From the NCBI RefSeq assembly GCF_025370105.1, contig NZ_JANQBK010000019.1, forward strand, positions 1 through 64,000: 64,000 nt of DNA. The letters run 5' to 3'. The position numbers were made by a program, and so were the translations under genes. Position 1 is the first letter of the stretch; every line of letters begins with the position of its first letter. Under the pieces are notes generated by a model, which had not been told where the DNA came from, did not search any database, and was given only the letters and a program-made list of their open reading frames with translations. Shown one piece after another: positions 55,094 to 63,908 of the stretch. The stretch is from Sphingomonas hylomeconis. GTDB taxonomy: Bacteria > Pseudomonadota > Alphaproteobacteria > Sphingomonadales > Sphingomonadaceae.

Positions 55094-55576
55094 TCAACCC
55101 TTGATGTGCAGCACGCAGATCAGCGTGAAGAGGCGGCGGGCGGTATCGAAGTCGATCTCGATCTTGCCCGCCAGTCGTTCCTTCAGCAGCTCGGCGGCTT
55201 CGTTGTGGATGCCGCGCCGGGCCATGTCGACGGTTTCGATCTGGGCCGGCGTGGCGTTGCGGATCGCCGCGTAATAGCTGTCGCAGATCGCGAAATAATC
55301 CTTGATCGGGCGGCGGAAGCGGCCGAGCCCGAGGACATAGGTTTCGAGATGCGTGTCGTCCGCACGGTGGATGGCGATGCCGAGGCGGCCGTCCTCGACG
55401 CTGAGCGCGATTTTGTACGGGCCGGCATAGCCATCGGGATGGACGCGTTGCGGCGCGAAATGATTGCCTTCGATCAGATCGAAGATCGCGATGCGCCGTT
55501 CCTGCTCGATATCCGCCGAACGCCACAGGATGGTGCGTTCGTCCAACTCGACATTGATGATCCGCGGGTCGGCCAT
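55094..55576 (-). CDS. UPF0262 family protein
   Basis: The product has 160 residues. Conserved family stretches are RRIAIFDLIEGNHF and GRFRRPIKDYFAICDSYYAA. The family is alphaproteobacterial and uncharacterised. The start was taken at MADPRIINV; the frame upstream lacks family similarity. It heads the UPF0262-GH25-cdd run on the minus strand. Confidence 0.92.
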   Translation of the reverse strand: MADPRIINVELDERTILWRSADIEQERRIAIFDLIEGNHFAPQRVHPDGYAGPYKIALSVEDGRLGIAIHRADDTHLETYVLGLGRFRRPIKDYFAICDSYYAAIRNATPAQIETVDMARRGIHNEAAELLKERLAGKIEIDFDTARRLFTLICVLHIKG

Positions 55577-55924
55577 GAAGCCAGCCCTATAAGGGATGCG
55601 GGCGGGGGACAATCGTGCAGGCGGGCCGCAGGGGCGCGGCGCCGAGCGGTGCGCCGCGCGGAGCTTCCATCGGCCCGGTTATGGACAATAGTCTTGCGTG
55701 GCAACCAGGAAATCGAGTTGGCCAGATCCGCAATTGCGTTGCATCGTATTCGAAGTCGATCTGTAATGAACCCAATAAAGCTGGCGGATAGACAATGATC
55801 TGACGATGAATAATAGTGAAGCCGGGCGTGAGCGGGAGGTCGACGTTCAATACCGAGTCGTGTCGTGGCGCCAATCCTATTTGGCGGTGCGGATGAGTAT
55901 TCATGCGATGATGGGGGATTGGAT
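55577..55924. other. Intergenic stretch, no gene seen
   Basis: This is 348 bases between the divergent UPF0262 and cytochrome genes. The half next to the cytochrome gene is less G+C-rich. No repeat, RNA or convincing frame was recognised; it presumably holds both promoters. Confidence 0.5.
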
Positions 55925-57154
55925 ATGACTTGGAAACTCGTTGGCGTCGTGGCGGCCCTGGGGGCTGCCGGCCTGGTCGGAGTCGAAATCGCTGCACAGG
56001 AGGCCGCGACGACGCCGACCTATCCGCAGGGGCAGACGATGCCCTGGGGGCAGACGTCGGATCAGATCGCCTGGCTCACCTTCGCGCAGATCGTCGCCCC
56101 GTCCGGCGCGCCGAACGTCAAAGCGGCGGAGTTCGAAACCTGGGCATCCGATCAGGACATCTATCGGACGAATCCGGTCTGGCCCGCGCTGGGCACCGCC
56201 AAGAAGCTCCAGATGAGCGCGCTCGGCCGCGCCGGGCTGACGCATGGCGCACCGCGTACCCGCGGCGCCTTGATCGTTTCGCCCAATGGCTGTTCCCCGC
56301 CGGGCGGCATGCCGCCGCAGGGCACCGCCGGGATCGGCTCGGGCTACCCGGCGGGGGCCTGCGTCGGCGAAGAGGTGCGCCGTAATTGGGCGAGCTATCA
56401 ATATATCGTGCGCAACAACCTCTATACCCAGGCGGGCATGGCCAAGGCTTTCGCCAATGCCGGTCTTACCGTCTCGCTGCCCAGCGACGCAGTCGAATTC
56501 AAGGGCGATTGGGTGCCCGTGGCGACGCTCAAGACCTGGCTGGGGCTCACCGACGCGCAGGTGGCGCAGGAGTATTACGTCAACAGCGCGACCGCGGGCG
56601 GCGTGACGACCAGCTACGCGCTCGTGTCGTTCCATTTCTCGACCAAGCAGCAGGGCAATTGGGTCTGGTCGGATTTCGAGCATGAGCGCAATCCGGGGCG
56701 GTGCGACACGATCGGCTGCCACGACAGCTATGGTGCGGCGACCGCCAACGTGCAGCCCAACGCCAAGCCATGGCAACAATATGGCGCCTGCGCCAAGACA
56801 CCGCAGGTCGCCGCCTTGCTCGGCGCCGCCCAGCTCGATCGGGTATGGAACCATTATTGCCTCAAGGGCTCACAGGTCACTTTTACCCAACCCGACGGGA
56901 AGACCCCGGTGCTGCTCGGCAACAGCATGATCGAGGCGATCGCCGCCGATGTGCCGATCGCGCAATCGTCCTGCCAGACCTGTCACGCGGTGGCCTCGTT
57001 CGACAAGAACGGGCAGCCAAATTTCAATGCGCTGGGCCAGAGCCCGATCGGCAATGTCGATCCCAAGCTGATGACCGGATACAAGAGCGCGGACTTCCTG
57101 TGGGGCATATTGTTCGCCCCGTCGGGGAGCAGCGCCAAGGCTAGGCGCAACTGA
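55925..57154 (+). CDS. Exported c-type cytochrome-like protein
   Basis: The product has 409 residues with an N-terminal signal sequence (VGVVAALGAAGLVGVEIAAQ). One canonical heme site CQTCH lies near residue 358, and an unusual CDTIGCH (CX4CH) near residue 261. Several other Cys lie between (NGCSPPGG, GACVGEE, YGACAKT). No known enzyme domain was recognised. ATG at 55925 gives a normal signal peptide. A redox or electron-transfer role is likely, but the partner is unknown. Confidence 0.8.
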   Translation: MTWKLVGVVAALGAAGLVGVEIAAQEAATTPTYPQGQTMPWGQTSDQIAWLTFAQIVAPSGAPNVKAAEFETWASDQDIYRTNPVWPALGTAKKLQMSALGRAGLTHGAPRTRGALIVSPNGCSPPGGMPPQGTAGIGSGYPAGACVGEEVRRNWASYQYIVRNNLYTQAGMAKAFANAGLTVSLPSDAVEFKGDWVPVATLKTWLGLTDAQVAQEYYVNSATAGGVTTSYALVSFHFSTKQQGNWVWSDFEHERNPGRCDTIGCHDSYGAATANVQPNAKPWQQYGACAKTPQVAALLGAAQLDRVWNHYCLKGSQVTFTQPDGKTPVLLGNSMIEAIAADVPIAQSSCQTCHAVASFDKNGQPNFNALGQSPIGNVDPKLMTGYKSADFLWGILFAPSGSSAKARRN

Positions 57155-57223
57155 GCGCCGTATCACCGAAACCGTGAGCAGCCGGGAGCGGGGGAGCGGG
57201 GTCAGCGGGGCGGCTGATCCCCG

Positions 57224-57232
57224 TTATCCACA
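57224..57232 (+). promoter_or_regulatory. DnaA box-like site before dnaB
   Basis: TTATCCACA matches the consensus DnaA box exactly and lies 55 bases before the dnaB start. A single site by chance is possible, so the regulatory meaning is unproven. Confidence 0.5.
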
Positions 57233-57286
57233 AGCGGTTCGGCGCAAGCGGCTTGAGCGATGGGCGTGGGGGGCTATGACGCGGTA

Positions 57287-58780
57287 ATGGCCTCCATCAT
57301 TCCGATTCAACCCGTTCCCGAAACCACCGAGCTGCCGCAGAATGTCGAGGCGGAAGCGGCGATGCTGGGCGCGATGATGATCGACAACCGGCTGGCGGAC
57401 GATCTGGTCGACAAGCTCGAGCCCGAGCATTTCTTCGAGCCGCTGCACGGGCGCATCTTCGCCGCGATCAAGACCGCGCGCGCCAACGACATGCTCGCCT
57501 CGCCGGTCACGCTGCGGCCGATGTTCGAAGGCGATGCCGGGATGAAGGAGCTGGGCGGGCCGGCCTATCTCGCGCAGCTGACCGGCAGCGGCGCCGGCCT
57601 GATCGGCGCGCGGCAGTTCGCCAAGCAGATCTATGATCTCGCCATGCTGCGCACGCTGGTGACGGTGGGGCGCGGCCTCGTCGAGCGCGCGATGGATACG
57701 TCCGAAGAGGTCAATCCACGCGGGCAGATCGAGCTGGCGGAAGAGGAATTGTTCAAGGTCGCGGCGGACGGCGGCACCGAGAGCGCGATCAAGACTTTCG
57801 CGCAGGCGACCACGCTGGCCGTCAAAATGGCGCAGAAGGCGCTCAACTCGGGCGGGCATCTGTCGGGCATCACGACGGGGCTCGACAGCATCAACGCCAA
57901 GATCGGCGGCATGCATCATTCGGATCTCATGATCCTCGCCGGGCGCCCGGGCATGGGCAAGACGGCGCTCGCCACGAACATCGCGTTCAACGCCGCACAG
58001 CGCTATATGCGCGATCGCCAGGACGGGATTGAGCATGCCGCCTCAATGGGCGCCAAAGTCGCGTTTTTCAGCCTGGAAATGTCCGCCGATCAGCTCGCCA
58101 CGCGTATCCTGGCCGAGCAGGCGCGGATCAGCGGCGAGGCACTGCGCATGGGCAAGATCAGCCGCGCCGAGTTCAACCAGCTCGCCGCCGCCGCCGCCGA
58201 TCTGGAGAACCTGCCGCTGTTCATCGACGATACGGCGGGCCTGACGATCGGCGCGCTGCACACGCGCATGCGGCGGCTGCAACGGCGGCACAACAACGAG
58301 ATCGGTCTGGTGGTGGTCGATTACCTGCAGCTGCTGACGGGCTCCGCCAAATCGTCCGGCGACGGGCGCGTGCAGGAAATCTCCGAGATTTCGCGCGGGC
58401 TCAAGACGCTGGCCAAGGACATGAACCTGCCGGTGCTGGCGCTGTCGCAGCTCAGCCGCCAGGTCGAGCAGCGCGAGGACAAGCGCCCGCAGCTGTCCGA
58501 TCTGCGCGAATCCGGCTCGATCGAGCAGGACGCGGATATCGTGATGTTCGTGTTCCGTGAGGATTATTACGTCGCGGCGAAGGAGCCCAAGCGGCCGACC
58601 GAAGGCGACAACGCCAAGATCTTCGAGGATCACGCGGCCTGGGCGACGGACATGGAGCGCGTGTTCGGCCTCGCCGAGTTTATCGTGGCCAAGCAGCGTC
58701 ACGGCTCGACCGGCAAGGTGGTGCTGAAGTTCGAGCCGAGCATCACGCGCTTCTCGGACTTCGTCGGCAGCGGGTACTGA
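57287..58780 (+). CDS. dnaB: Replicative DNA helicase
   Basis: This unwinds DNA at the replication fork. The protein is 497 residues. The N-terminal domain (about 15-120) begins PQNVEAEAAMLGAMMIDNRL; the RecA-like domain has Walker A GRPGMGKTAL near residue 222, VAFFSLEMSADQLATR, VVVDYLQLL (Walker B) and LRESGSIEQDADIVMFVFRE. The start nine codons into the open frame gives the usual N-terminus. Confidence 0.97.
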   Translation: MASIIPIQPVPETTELPQNVEAEAAMLGAMMIDNRLADDLVDKLEPEHFFEPLHGRIFAAIKTARANDMLASPVTLRPMFEGDAGMKELGGPAYLAQLTGSGAGLIGARQFAKQIYDLAMLRTLVTVGRGLVERAMDTSEEVNPRGQIELAEEELFKVAADGGTESAIKTFAQATTLAVKMAQKALNSGGHLSGITTGLDSINAKIGGMHHSDLMILAGRPGMGKTALATNIAFNAAQRYMRDRQDGIEHAASMGAKVAFFSLEMSADQLATRILAEQARISGEALRMGKISRAEFNQLAAAAADLENLPLFIDDTAGLTIGALHTRMRRLQRRHNNEIGLVVVDYLQLLTGSAKSSGDGRVQEISEISRGLKTLAKDMNLPVLALSQLSRQVEQREDKRPQLSDLRESGSIEQDADIVMFVFREDYYVAAKEPKRPTEGDNAKIFEDHAAWATDMERVFGLAEFIVAKQRHGSTGKVVLKFEPSITRFSDFVGSGY

Positions 58781-58783
58781 TTT

Positions 58784-58804
58784 CCCTCTCCCGATGGGAG
58801 AGGG
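58784..58804 (+). terminator. Hairpin after dnaB
   Basis: A perfect nine-base stem CCCTCTCCC with loop GAT lies three bases after the dnaB stop. There is no T run, and the sequence also belongs to a common dispersed repeat class. Confidence 0.5.
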
Positions 58805-58834
58805 ACTTAGTCTAGCGTTGCCACACCAAGCTGG

Positions 58835-58968
58835 CGTCATCCTGAACTCGATTCAGGATCCATTGGGCCGGTCATCCCGCGTGCGGGGCGGGCGTGGGCT
58901 TGGCCGGTGCGGCTCCCGTATGGACGAGGCTGCGGCACGATGGATGCTGAAACGAGTTCAGCATGACG
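58835..58968. repeat. Paired inverted repeat (type A)
   Basis: The left arm CGTCATCCTGAACTCGATTC and the right arm GATGCTGAAACGAGTTCAGC, then ATGACG, are inverted relatives about 65 bases apart. It fills the gap between the convergent dnaB and cysH genes. Confidence 0.7.
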
Positions 58969-58993
58969 GCAGTATTTTGGCTGGCCGGGTGCC

Positions 58994-59749
58994 CTAGAAA
59001 ACCGGTTCTTCGCCCGGCTTTTCCGCCACGTGGATGCCGCATTCGACCTTGTCCCAGCCGCGCCAGCGGCCCGCGCGCGGGTCTTCGCCAGGCTGCACCT
59101 TGCTGGTGCACGGCGCGCAGCCGATCGAGGGATAGCCTTGCGCTTCCATCGGGTGGCGGGGCAATTGGTGCGCGGCGAAATAGGCCTCGAGCCGCGATTT
59201 GTCCCAGTCGGCGAGCGGGTTGAGTTTAAGGCGGCCTTCGTCCTCCTCGAACCGCGGCATGGCCAGGCGCGTGCCGGCCTGAAAGCCCTTGCGGCCGGAA
59301 ATCCACGCATCGAACGGGCCGAGCGCGCGCCGCAACGGCTCGACCTTGCGCAGATCGCAGCAACCGTCGGGATCATAATTCCAGCGCAGGCCGGTCGCGT
59401 CCTTATTGGCGAGCAGGCGGGGATCAGGCCGAAACACGCGGAGATCGGTGAGCGCGAGGCGCTCGGCGAGCTCGTCGCGATATTGCAGCGTTTCGCCGAA
59501 GATCTTCTGTGTGTTGACGAAGATCACCGGCACATCGCGATCGATCTCCGCCACCATATGCAGCAGCACCGCGCTTTCCGCTCCGAAGGAGGAGACGGCG
59601 GCGACGCGGCCCTTGAGCTCGCCGGCGAGCAGTTCGGCCAACATGTCCTGCGTGGCGACGCCTTCAAAGCGCGCGTTCATTTCGGCCGCGTCCACCTTGG
59701 TGAACGGGGTCACGTCGACATAGTCGAGAACGCGCGCCGGCTCAGCCAT
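58994..59749 (-). CDS. cysH: Assimilatory adenylyl-sulfate (APS) reductase
   Basis: This reduces activated sulfate to sulfite. The protein is 251 residues. SSFGAESAVLLHMV is the PP-loop-like motif; DGCCDLRKVEPLRRAL and GCAPCTSKVQPGED hold the four Cys of the [4Fe-4S] cluster that marks APS-using enzymes; ECGIH carries the catalytic C-terminal Cys. It is the last gene of the operon and overlaps DUF934 by eight bases. Confidence 0.95.
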   Translation of the reverse strand: MAEPARVLDYVDVTPFTKVDAAEMNARFEGVATQDMLAELLAGELKGRVAAVSSFGAESAVLLHMVAEIDRDVPVIFVNTQKIFGETLQYRDELAERLALTDLRVFRPDPRLLANKDATGLRWNYDPDGCCDLRKVEPLRRALGPFDAWISGRKGFQAGTRLAMPRFEEDEGRLKLNPLADWDKSRLEAYFAAHQLPRHPMEAQGYPSIGCAPCTSKVQPGEDPRAGRWRGWDKVECGIHVAEKPGEEPVF

Positions 59750-60197
59750 GCCGCTTCTTCCAGATCGGCACGACGCCGTCGGCAGCCTTCTGATAGAAAT
59801 TCTCGTAGCGGCTGAGGCTGGCTTCGGCGGTGGCCGCGTCGATCTCGGATTCGGGCGCGAAGCTGTCGAACCCGCAGCGCCGCATCGGCAGGAGCTGATC
59901 GACCAGCACGTCGCCCTGCGCCCGCAGTTCGCCGTCATAGCCGGCCTCGCGCAGGATCCGCGCGGCGCTGTAGCCGCGGCCGTCACGGAAGCTCGGGAAG
60001 CTGATCTCGACAAGCGCGATCTGCCCCAGATGGGGGATCAGCGCGCGCGCATCGTCGCCGGCCTCGATGCGGACCGCAGTGGCGTTGGTCTGCCCGAGGA
60101 ACGCGTCGAGCGTGACGGCGGGTTCCTCGTGCGGGGCGTCGTCGCGATAGCGCAGCAGCCCGTCGGCATTCGCCGACAACGACATGGGCTTATCCAT
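59742..60197 (-). CDS. DUF934 family protein (sulfur assimilation)
   Basis: The product has 151 residues. ALVEISFPSFRDGRGYSAAR is the family signature, along with ELRAQGDVLVDQLLPMRRCG. DUF934 is regularly found between sulfite reductase and cysH, and likely helps sulfite or APS reduction. AAGGAGG precedes the ATG by six bases. It overlaps both neighbours by eight bases. Confidence 0.92.
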   Translation of the reverse strand: MDKPMSLSANADGLLRYRDDAPHEEPAVTLDAFLGQTNATAVRIEAGDDARALIPHLGQIALVEISFPSFRDGRGYSAARILREAGYDGELRAQGDVLVDQLLPMRRCGFDSFAPESEIDAATAEASLSRYENFYQKAADGVVPIWKKRHG

Positions 60198-61821
60198 AAA
60201 TTGCCTCCTTGAACGGGGCCATGCCGACGCGGCGATAGGTATCGAGGAAGCGTTCGCCCTCTTCGCGCAGGCCGAGATACGTCTCGGTGACACGCTCGAC
60301 CGCGTCGACCACGCCATCCTCGTCGAAGCCGGGGCCGGTGATCTTGCCGAGGCTGACATCCTCCGCCCCCGAGCCGCCGAGCGAGAGCTGAAAGTTCTCG
60401 GTGCCCTTCTTGTCGACGCCGAGAATGCCGATGTGGCCGGCGTGATGATGGCCGCAGGCATTGATGCAGCCGCTGATCTTGAGCTTCAGTTCGCCGATGT
60501 CGCGCTGGCGGGCAGGGTCCGCGAAGCGCTCGGTGATCTTCTGCGCGAGCGGGATCGAGCGGGCGTTGGCGAGACTGCAATAATCGAGGCCGGGGCAGGC
60601 GATGATATCGCTGATCAGGTCGAGATTGGCCGGCGCCAGCCCGGCCGCGTCGAGCTGCTGCCAGACGGTATAGAGATCGGCCTGACGGACGTGCGGCAGG
60701 ACGATGTTCTGCGCATGCGTGACGCGCAGCTCGTCGAAGCTGTAGCGCTCGCCAAGATCGGCCATCAGGTCGATCTGGGCGGAGGTCGCATCGCCAGGGA
60801 TGCCGCCCTGCGGCTTGAGGCTGATGTTGACGATCGCATAGCCCGGCTGCTTGTGCGGCTTGACGTTCTGATCAAGCCACAGCGCGAAATCCGGATCGCT
60901 GCGATCGACGGCGGTGCCGTCGTCCGCGACGAAGGCGGGATCGGCGAACATCTGCGTGATGCGCTCGAATTCGGCCTGGGGCGGATCGAGCCCGAGCGCC
61001 TTGACGGCGATGAACTCTTCCTCGACCTGGCGGCGATACTCGTCGGCACCGATCTCATGAACGAGGATCTTGATCCGTGCCTTGTAGATATTGTCGCGGC
61101 GGCCGTAGCGATTGTAGACGCGCAGGCACGCCTCGAGATAGCTGAGCAGATCGTCGGCGGGGACGAAATCGCGGATCTCGGGGGCGATCATCGGCGTACG
61201 GCCCATGCCGCCGCCGACATGGATGCGGCCGCCGAGCACGCCGTCACGCATCACCATCTGGATGCCGATATCGTGCAGCCGCATCGCCGCGCGATCCTCA
61301 TCCGCGCCTATCACGCAGATCTTGAACTTGCGCGGCAGATAGGTGAATTCGGGGTGGAAGCTGCTCCACTGGCGCAGCAGTTCGGCCCAGATGCGCGGAT
61401 CGGCGACCTCGTCCGCCGCGGCGCCGGCGTACTGGTCGGCGCTGATGTTGCGGATGCAATTGCCGCTTGTCTGGATCGCGTGCATCTCGACCGTGGCGAG
61501 TTCGGCGAGGATGTCCGGCGTATCCTCCAGCTTGATCCAGTTGAACTGGATGTTCTGGCGCGTGGTGAAATGGCCGTAGTCGCGGTCATATTTGCGCGCG
61601 ATATGCGCGAGCATGCGCATCTGGCGACTGTCGAGCGTGCCGTAAGGAATGGCGACGCGCAGCATGTAGGCGTGGAGCTGCAGATACAGGCCGTTCATCA
61701 GCCGGAGCGGCTTGAACTGATCTTCGGTGATCTGGCCCGCGAGGCGGCGCTTCACCTGGTCGCGGAATTCCTCGACCCGGTTGTCGACCATCTGCTGGTC
61801 GTATGTGTCGTATTTATACAT
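60190..61821 (-). CDS. cysI: Sulfite reductase (ferredoxin/NADPH-type hemoprotein)
   Basis: This reduces sulfite to sulfide. The protein is 543 residues. RIHVGGGMGRTP and SLKPQGG lie in the siroheme binding region; CPGLDYCSLANARS and KISGCINACGHHH hold the Cys ligands for the [4Fe-4S]-siroheme pair. The start MYKYDTYDQ is typical for this group; the ribosome binding site is weak. The operon is interrupted upstream by the repeat at 61861-62054. Confidence 0.93.
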   Translation of the reverse strand: MYKYDTYDQQMVDNRVEEFRDQVKRRLAGQITEDQFKPLRLMNGLYLQLHAYMLRVAIPYGTLDSRQMRMLAHIARKYDRDYGHFTTRQNIQFNWIKLEDTPDILAELATVEMHAIQTSGNCIRNISADQYAGAAADEVADPRIWAELLRQWSSFHPEFTYLPRKFKICVIGADEDRAAMRLHDIGIQMVMRDGVLGGRIHVGGGMGRTPMIAPEIRDFVPADDLLSYLEACLRVYNRYGRRDNIYKARIKILVHEIGADEYRRQVEEEFIAVKALGLDPPQAEFERITQMFADPAFVADDGTAVDRSDPDFALWLDQNVKPHKQPGYAIVNISLKPQGGIPGDATSAQIDLMADLGERYSFDELRVTHAQNIVLPHVRQADLYTVWQQLDAAGLAPANLDLISDIIACPGLDYCSLANARSIPLAQKITERFADPARQRDIGELKLKISGCINACGHHHAGHIGILGVDKKGTENFQLSLGGSGAEDVSLGKITGPGFDEDGVVDAVERVTETYLGLREEGERFLDTYRRVGMAPFKEAIYG

Positions 61822-61860
61822 TTTCGTTCTCGCGAGGGCGCGATGGCGCAAAGGAGGTTT

Positions 61861-62054
61861 GGTTCACGCGGAGGCGCGGAGACGCGGAGGACGCAGAGAC
61901 AAGGCACTCGCGGCACGCTTCCGCGTCAGCGAGAAAACCTGCTCCACGGCTTTGATCGGACAGCCGCTTCGCGGCAGGAACTGCATCTCTGCGCTCTCTG
62001 CGCCTTTGCGCGACCAAACCTTCTTCTCCGCGTCTCCGCGTCTCCGCGTGAACC
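61861..62054. repeat. Large inverted repeat inside the sulfur operon (type E)
   Basis: GGTTCACGCGGAGGCGCGGA on the left and CCGCGTCTCCGCGTGAACC on the right are inverted; secondary copies (GCAGAGA/TCTCTGC) lie between. The ends translate as RRRGEE/SASPRE-type peptides in other sphingomonads. It sits exactly between DUF2849 and cysI and ends two bases before the DUF2849 stop. Confidence 0.75.
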
Positions 62055-62055
62055 A

Positions 62056-62352
62056 TCATATCACCCAGCTCCCGGCATTGGGATCGGCGGGCTTGAGCGT
62101 CAGGTCCGGGCGCACCGTCGGGCCGAGCGCGCGGATGCGGTCCTTGATATGGGCGGGGCGGGGGCCTTCGGGCGTCAGGGTCGCGTCGATGACATAGGGG
62201 ACGTTGACGCGGCGTGCGCCTTCCTCGGCGCGCAGGATCGCTTCGCCCTGGTCGCCGACATCGACGGCGTCCTCGACATGGCGCGACCAGCCCTGGCCGG
62301 TCCACCACACCACATCGCCGCTCGGCAGATCATTACCGGTCAGAAGCTTCAT
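62056..62352 (-). CDS. DUF2849 family protein
   Basis: The product has 98 residues. LLTGNDLPSGDVVWWTGQGW is the conserved start of the family, which is associated with sulfite reductase genes. It overlaps cobA by four bases and is followed by the repeat and then cysI. Confidence 0.92.
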   Translation of the reverse strand: MKLLTGNDLPSGDVVWWTGQGWSRHVEDAVDVGDQGEAILRAEEGARRVNVPYVIDATLTPEGPRPAHIKDRIRALGPTVRPDLTLKPADPNAGSWVI

Positions 62353-63137
62353 GCTGCACTTTCCGCAATGCGCGCCCAGCGCGCCAATTTGTCCTCGGCG
62401 TCGCTCAGCTCCACCACTTCGCCGACGACGATGATCGCGGGGCTGGCAACCTTTTCGCGCTCGACCATCTGGCCGAGATCCGCAAGCAGCGTCTTAATCG
62501 CGCGGTGGCCGGCGAGCGTGCCCTTTTCCAGCACCGCGACGGGCATGTCGGGCGCGACGCCATCCGCCATCAACTTGTCGGCAATGTCGCTGGCGGTGGC
62601 AACGCCCATATAGATGACGAGCGTGCGGCCCTGGCCAGCAAGGCCGGACCAGTCCTGATCGGCCAGCCCCTTGCACTGGCCGGCGACGAAGCTGACCGCG
62701 CTCGAATGATCGCGGTGCGTGAGCGGCAGCATCGCCTCGGCGGCGCAGCCGAGCGCAGCGGAAACGCCGGGGATGACCTCGACGGGGAGGCCGGCGGCGC
62801 GCACCGCTTCGACTTCCTCGCCGCCGCGCCCGAAGATGAACGGATCGCCGCCCTTCAAGCGGATGACAATCCCGCCGGTCTTCACATGCGCGACGATCAA
62901 CGCATTAATCGCTTCCTGCGGCAAGGTGTGGCGGGCGCGCTGCTTGGCGACCGAGATGCGCTGCGCGGTGGCAGGGGCAATATCGAGTACGCGGGGATCG
63001 ATCAGGCCGTCATGTACCACGACGTCCGCCTGCTTGAGCGCCTCGACCGCGCGAACGGTGAGGAGGCCGGGGTCGCCGGGGCCGGCGCCGACAAGGATGA
63101 CACGCCCGCGGGCGGTGGGATCGAGAAGACTGGCCAT
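62349..63137 (-). CDS. cobA: Uroporphyrinogen-III C-methyltransferase
   Basis: This methylates uroporphyrinogen III to precorrin-2, the branch to siroheme needed by CysI. The protein is 262 residues. VGAGPGDPGLLTVRAVEAL is the SAM-binding signature, with LKGGDPFIFGRGGEE and VSFVAGQCKG further on. It has no CysG-type oxidase/ferrochelatase domain, so those steps are encoded elsewhere. Confidence 0.95.
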   Translation of the reverse strand: MASLLDPTARGRVILVGAGPGDPGLLTVRAVEALKQADVVVHDGLIDPRVLDIAPATAQRISVAKQRARHTLPQEAINALIVAHVKTGGIVIRLKGGDPFIFGRGGEEVEAVRAAGLPVEVIPGVSAALGCAAEAMLPLTHRDHSSAVSFVAGQCKGLADQDWSGLAGQGRTLVIYMGVATASDIADKLMADGVAPDMPVAVLEKGTLAGHRAIKTLLADLGQMVEREKVASPAIIVVGEVVELSDAEDKLARWARIAESAA

Positions 63138-63255
63138 CGCTGTCAGATGGCGGCGCGGGGGGCGGAGCGCAACCGAAGCTTGCTTTGCGTGGGGGTAGGG
63201 AAACTTTGTACCGCGCCTGGTGGCTCGCGACGCCCGGTCGCTGGCTGCGTGGCAA

Positions 63256-63287
63256 GAAAAAGGGCGGACCGGATGACCGGCCCGCCC
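63256..63287 (-). terminator. Intrinsic terminator after the outer-membrane protein gene
   Basis: On the minus strand the stem GGGCGGGCCGG/CCGGTCCGCCC with a short loop is followed by TTTTTC, 12 bases after the stop codon. Confidence 0.85.
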
Positions 63288-63299
63288 TCTGTCAAACGC

Positions 63300-63908
63300 T
63301 TAGAAGTGCGTGACGATGCCGAGCGACGGGCGCAGCGAGTGTGCCGTGCCGAACGTGCTCATTTCGCCGCGCAGACGCACGCCGGAATTGCCGGTCACGC
63401 CGCCTAGGCCGATGTCCTTCGGACCGACTTCGAAGCCGATGCCGTAGGTCATGCCGTCATAATCGGGGCTGTTCTTGCCGAAGCGGTCGAAATTGACCCA
63501 CTGATAGCCGACCTTGCCGTAGATCATGCCGCTATCGCCAGCGCGGAAACCGAAACGGCCTGCTGCGCCATATTCCCAATCGATATCGCCCGACACGCCC
63601 TTGGCGACGTTACCTTCGGCGCCGACGAACACCGGACCAAGCGGGACGTTCACGCCGGCAACGCCGGTGACTTCCCAGCCCTTGAGACGCTCACCATTGG
63701 CGAGCTGCGGGATGCCAGCCTTGTTGCGCTCGTTGTCGAACGACTGCCACGTGCCCATCACGCCGACATACGGCTCGATACCGAAGGCGCGCGTGCCGTC
63801 CGGTGCGGTCGGTGCGGCCTCATAGGTCGTGTCAGTGGTGTCCTGAGCGAAAGCAGGGACGGCGAAAGCCGCGACCGCAGCGGCGGCAGCGATGGAAAAC
63901 ATGCGCAT
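63300..63908 (-). CDS. Outer-membrane beta-barrel protein
   Basis: The product has 202 residues with a signal peptide (cleavage after VPAFA near residue 21). Alternating strands such as WEYGAAGRFGFRAG and MIYGKVGYQWVNFDRF give an eight-strand barrel pattern, and the terminal Phe (SLGIVTHF) is the BAM recognition residue. It is similar to small opacity-type porins. The function is unknown. It ends at a strong terminator. Confidence 0.88.
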   Translation of the reverse strand: MRMFSIAAAAAVAAFAVPAFAQDTTDTTYEAAPTAPDGTRAFGIEPYVGVMGTWQSFDNERNKAGIPQLANGERLKGWEVTGVAGVNVPLGPVFVGAEGNVAKGVSGDIDWEYGAAGRFGFRAGDSGMIYGKVGYQWVNFDRFGKNSPDYDGMTYGIGFEVGPKDIGLGGVTGNSGVRLRGEMSTFGTAHSLRPSLGIVTHF

